Assembly: GCF_014652915.1 (NCBI RefSeq)
Contig: NZ_BMZS01000001.1
Coordinates: forward strand, 248,001-312,000
From: Thalassobaculum fulvum
Lineage (GTDB): Bacteria > Pseudomonadota > Alphaproteobacteria > Thalassobaculales > Thalassobaculaceae
Direction of reading: 5' to 3'
DNA: 64,000 nucleotides
The notes beneath the pieces are model-generated. The model made no database searches, was not told where the DNA came from, and saw nothing but the letters and a program-made list of their open reading frames with translations. The first letter of the stretch is position 1; every line of letters begins with the position of its first letter. Made by a program: the position numbers and the translations under genes. Below are positions 62,864-64,000 of the stretch, piece by piece.

Positions 62864-63439
62864 ATGGCGCCCTGCACCCTGATCATCCCGTCGCTGGCGG
62901 CGCTGCCGTCCTACTGCGCGGCGCTTCGTCGCGGCTGGTCGCCGGACAACACCCGGTCGGTGGCGGGCGCCGAGGAACTGGCGCGGATCGAGCGCGACCC
63001 CGCGGGGTTCGTCGCCGCCCTCGACGACCCGGAGGGCCGGGGCGGGCCGATCACCCTGCCGGACGGCTCGGTGGTGCCGCGGCTGCCGGGGTTCCGGCGC
63101 TGGATCTGGGACGGCGAGGTCGCGGGATCGATCGGCTTTCGCTGGCAGCCCGGAACCGCCCGGCTGCCGGCCCACGTGCTCGGCCACATCGGCTATGCGG
63201 TGGTGCCGTGGAAGCGCAACCGCGGCTATGCGACGGCCGCCCTGCGCCTGCTGCTGGCGGCCCTGCGGGAGGCCGGGATGCCGTCGCGCGGCCTGAGCCA
63301 TGTCGAGCTGACCGCCGATCCCGGCAATCCGGCCTCGCAGCGCGTCGTCACCGCCAACGGCGGGCGGCTGGTCGAGCGCTTCGTCAAGGACGCGGTCTAT
63401 GGCGGCGGCGAGACGTTGCGATTCCGGATCGATCTGTGA
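62864..63439 (+). CDS. GNAT-family N-acetyltransferase
   Basis: This 191-residue GNAT-fold protein has the acetyl-CoA-binding region HIGYAVVPWKRNRGYATAAL (R-x-x-G-x-A form) followed by LRLLLAALREAG. GLSHVELTADPGNPASQRVV resembles the 'NxxS' region that binds CoA. The N-terminus LIIPSLAALPSYCAALRRGW and the DGSVVPRLPGFRRWIWDGE insert are typical of a small-molecule or peptide acetyltransferase subgroup. The substrate is unknown. GGGAGG lies ~10 nt before the ATG. Confidence 0.82.
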   Translation: MAPCTLIIPSLAALPSYCAALRRGWSPDNTRSVAGAEELARIERDPAGFVAALDDPEGRGGPITLPDGSVVPRLPGFRRWIWDGEVAGSIGFRWQPGTARLPAHVLGHIGYAVVPWKRNRGYATAALRLLLAALREAGMPSRGLSHVELTADPGNPASQRVVTANGGRLVERFVKDAVYGGGETLRFRIDL

Positions 63440-63451
63440 CGGTCCGGCGGG

Positions 63452-64000
63452 TCACTGCTCCGACGGCATGGTCGCGCCGTTCTGCGGGCGCGGGATCGCG
63501 ACGGTGTGGAACCCGCCGTCGACGTGCATGACCTCGCCGGTGACGCCGGCCGACAGGTCCGACAGCAGGTACAGGCCGGTCCGCCCGACCTCTTCCAGGC
63601 TGGCGTTGCGCTTCAGCGGCGCCGCGCTCTCGGAGTACCGGAAGGTGTAGCGCGCATCGGCGATCGCCGAGCCGGCGAGCGTGCGCATCGGCCCGGCCGA
63701 GATCGCGTTGACCCGGATGCCGTCCGGGCCGAGGTCGGCGGCCAGGTAGCGGACGCTGGCCTCCAGCGCCGCCTTGGCGACGCCCATGACGTTGTAGTTC
63801 GGGGTCGTGCGCTCGGCGCCGAGATAGGTGAGGGTGATCAGGCTGCCGCCGGCGGTCATCAGCGGCGCCACGCGCTGCGCCAGCGCAGTGAACGAGTAGC
63901 AGGAGATGTCGAGGGTGTTCAGGAAGTTGGTCCGGCTGGTGTCGCAGTACCGGCCCTTGAGCTCGTTCTTGTCGGAATAGGCGACCGCGTGCACGGCGAA
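63452..64000 (-). CDS. fabI: enoyl-ACP reductase FabI (3' part; start lies beyond the window)
   Basis: The last ~182 residues of an NADH-dependent enoyl-ACP reductase are visible; the 5' end is off the right edge. The visible part begins HAVAYSDKNELKGRY. LITLTYLGAERTTPNYNVMG contains the active-site tyrosines and is followed by the lysine in VAKAALE (Y-x6-K). Then come GIRVNAISAGPMRTLAGSAI and the C-terminal VTGEVMHVDGGFHTVAI. It is the final reductive step of fatty-acid elongation and the target of triclosan-type inhibitors. It is convergent with the GNAT gene, 12 bp apart. Confidence 0.94.
   Translation of the reverse strand, partial: FAVHAVAYSDKNELKGRYCDTSRTNFLNTLDISCYSFTALAQRVAPLMTAGGSLITLTYLGAERTTPNYNVMGVAKAALEASVRYLAADLGPDGIRVNAISAGPMRTLAGSAIADARYTFRYSESAAPLKRNASLEEVGRTGLYLLSDLSAGVTGEVMHVDGGFHTVAIPRPQNGATMPSEQ

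Overview
The window is a densely packed, very GC-rich chromosomal segment (by eye about 70 percent G+C, with strong G/C bias at third codon positions). Gene content and order point to an alphaproteobacterium, most likely of the Rhodospirillales type. Supporting signs are the block miaB-phoH-ybeY-corC-lnt-PhrR-like regulator-metK, the block rimP-nusA-rnpM-infB-rbfA-truB-rpsO-pnp, a Pho cluster with a 7+4 bp Pho box, an OlsB/OlsA ornithine-lipid pair and an alphaproteobacterial-style PstA. I assign no genus. I see no insertion sequence, prophage, CRISPR array, rRNA or tRNA gene. Almost all genes belong to the core genome.

Layout. 1-2000: left-edge export operon (HlyD adaptor and RbbA-like double ATPase, cut by the window edge). 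2144-5370: DUF2244 protein, endonuclease III, a lipoprotein-bactofilin pair and an EI24/CysZ-like membrane protein. 5569-8427: adenosine kinase, AmpG-like permease and a macrodomain protein. 8432-16405: complete phosphate-starvation cluster on the minus strand in the order phoR, pstS, pstC, pstA, pstB, phoU, phoB. A clear Pho box lies upstream of pstS and a 12-bp hairpin lies between pstS and pstC. 16452-28019: malic enzyme MaeB, MutS, two tiny tandem coiled-coil paralogues, a DAO-family FAD oxidoreductase, GlnD and MurJ. 28080-36732: PP2C-like phosphatase, TrpS, a GT4 glycosyltransferase, a second MurJ/MviN-family flippase, a class III cyclase, an Nfu Fe-S carrier, a Bax-like glucosaminidase and a polysaccharide deacetylase.

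36798-39871: TsaB-RimI, then OlsB-OlsA. 40061-45530: a tightly coupled run miaB-phoH-ybeY-corC-lnt with 4-nt or larger overlaps at each junction. 45642-48159: XRE regulator with its own AT-rich promoter region, MetK, TrmB. 48247-57867: the transcription/translation operon rimP-nusA-rnpM-infB-rbfA-truB-rpsO-pnp, preceded by a textbook intrinsic terminator, with a terminator-like hairpin after rpsO and a 10-bp hairpin in the pnp leader. 57900-64000: a glycerophosphodiesterase, a Cache/PAS histidine kinase coupled to an orphan TRAP-type binding protein, a PPOX-fold flavoprotein, a GNAT acetyltransferase and the 3' part of fabI.

Themes. Phosphate economy recurs (Pho cluster, ornithine-lipid synthesis, glycerophosphodiesterase, PhoH-like ATPase), but only the pst operon shows a visible Pho box. 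RNA-level control elements cluster around the rimP-pnp region. The least conventional items are the orphan DctP-histidine kinase pair, the RnpM gene that seems to start at CTG, the tandem coiled-coil micro-genes and the second MurJ-like flippase beside a glycosyltransferase. I did not find convincing evidence for an entirely new defence or mobile system.
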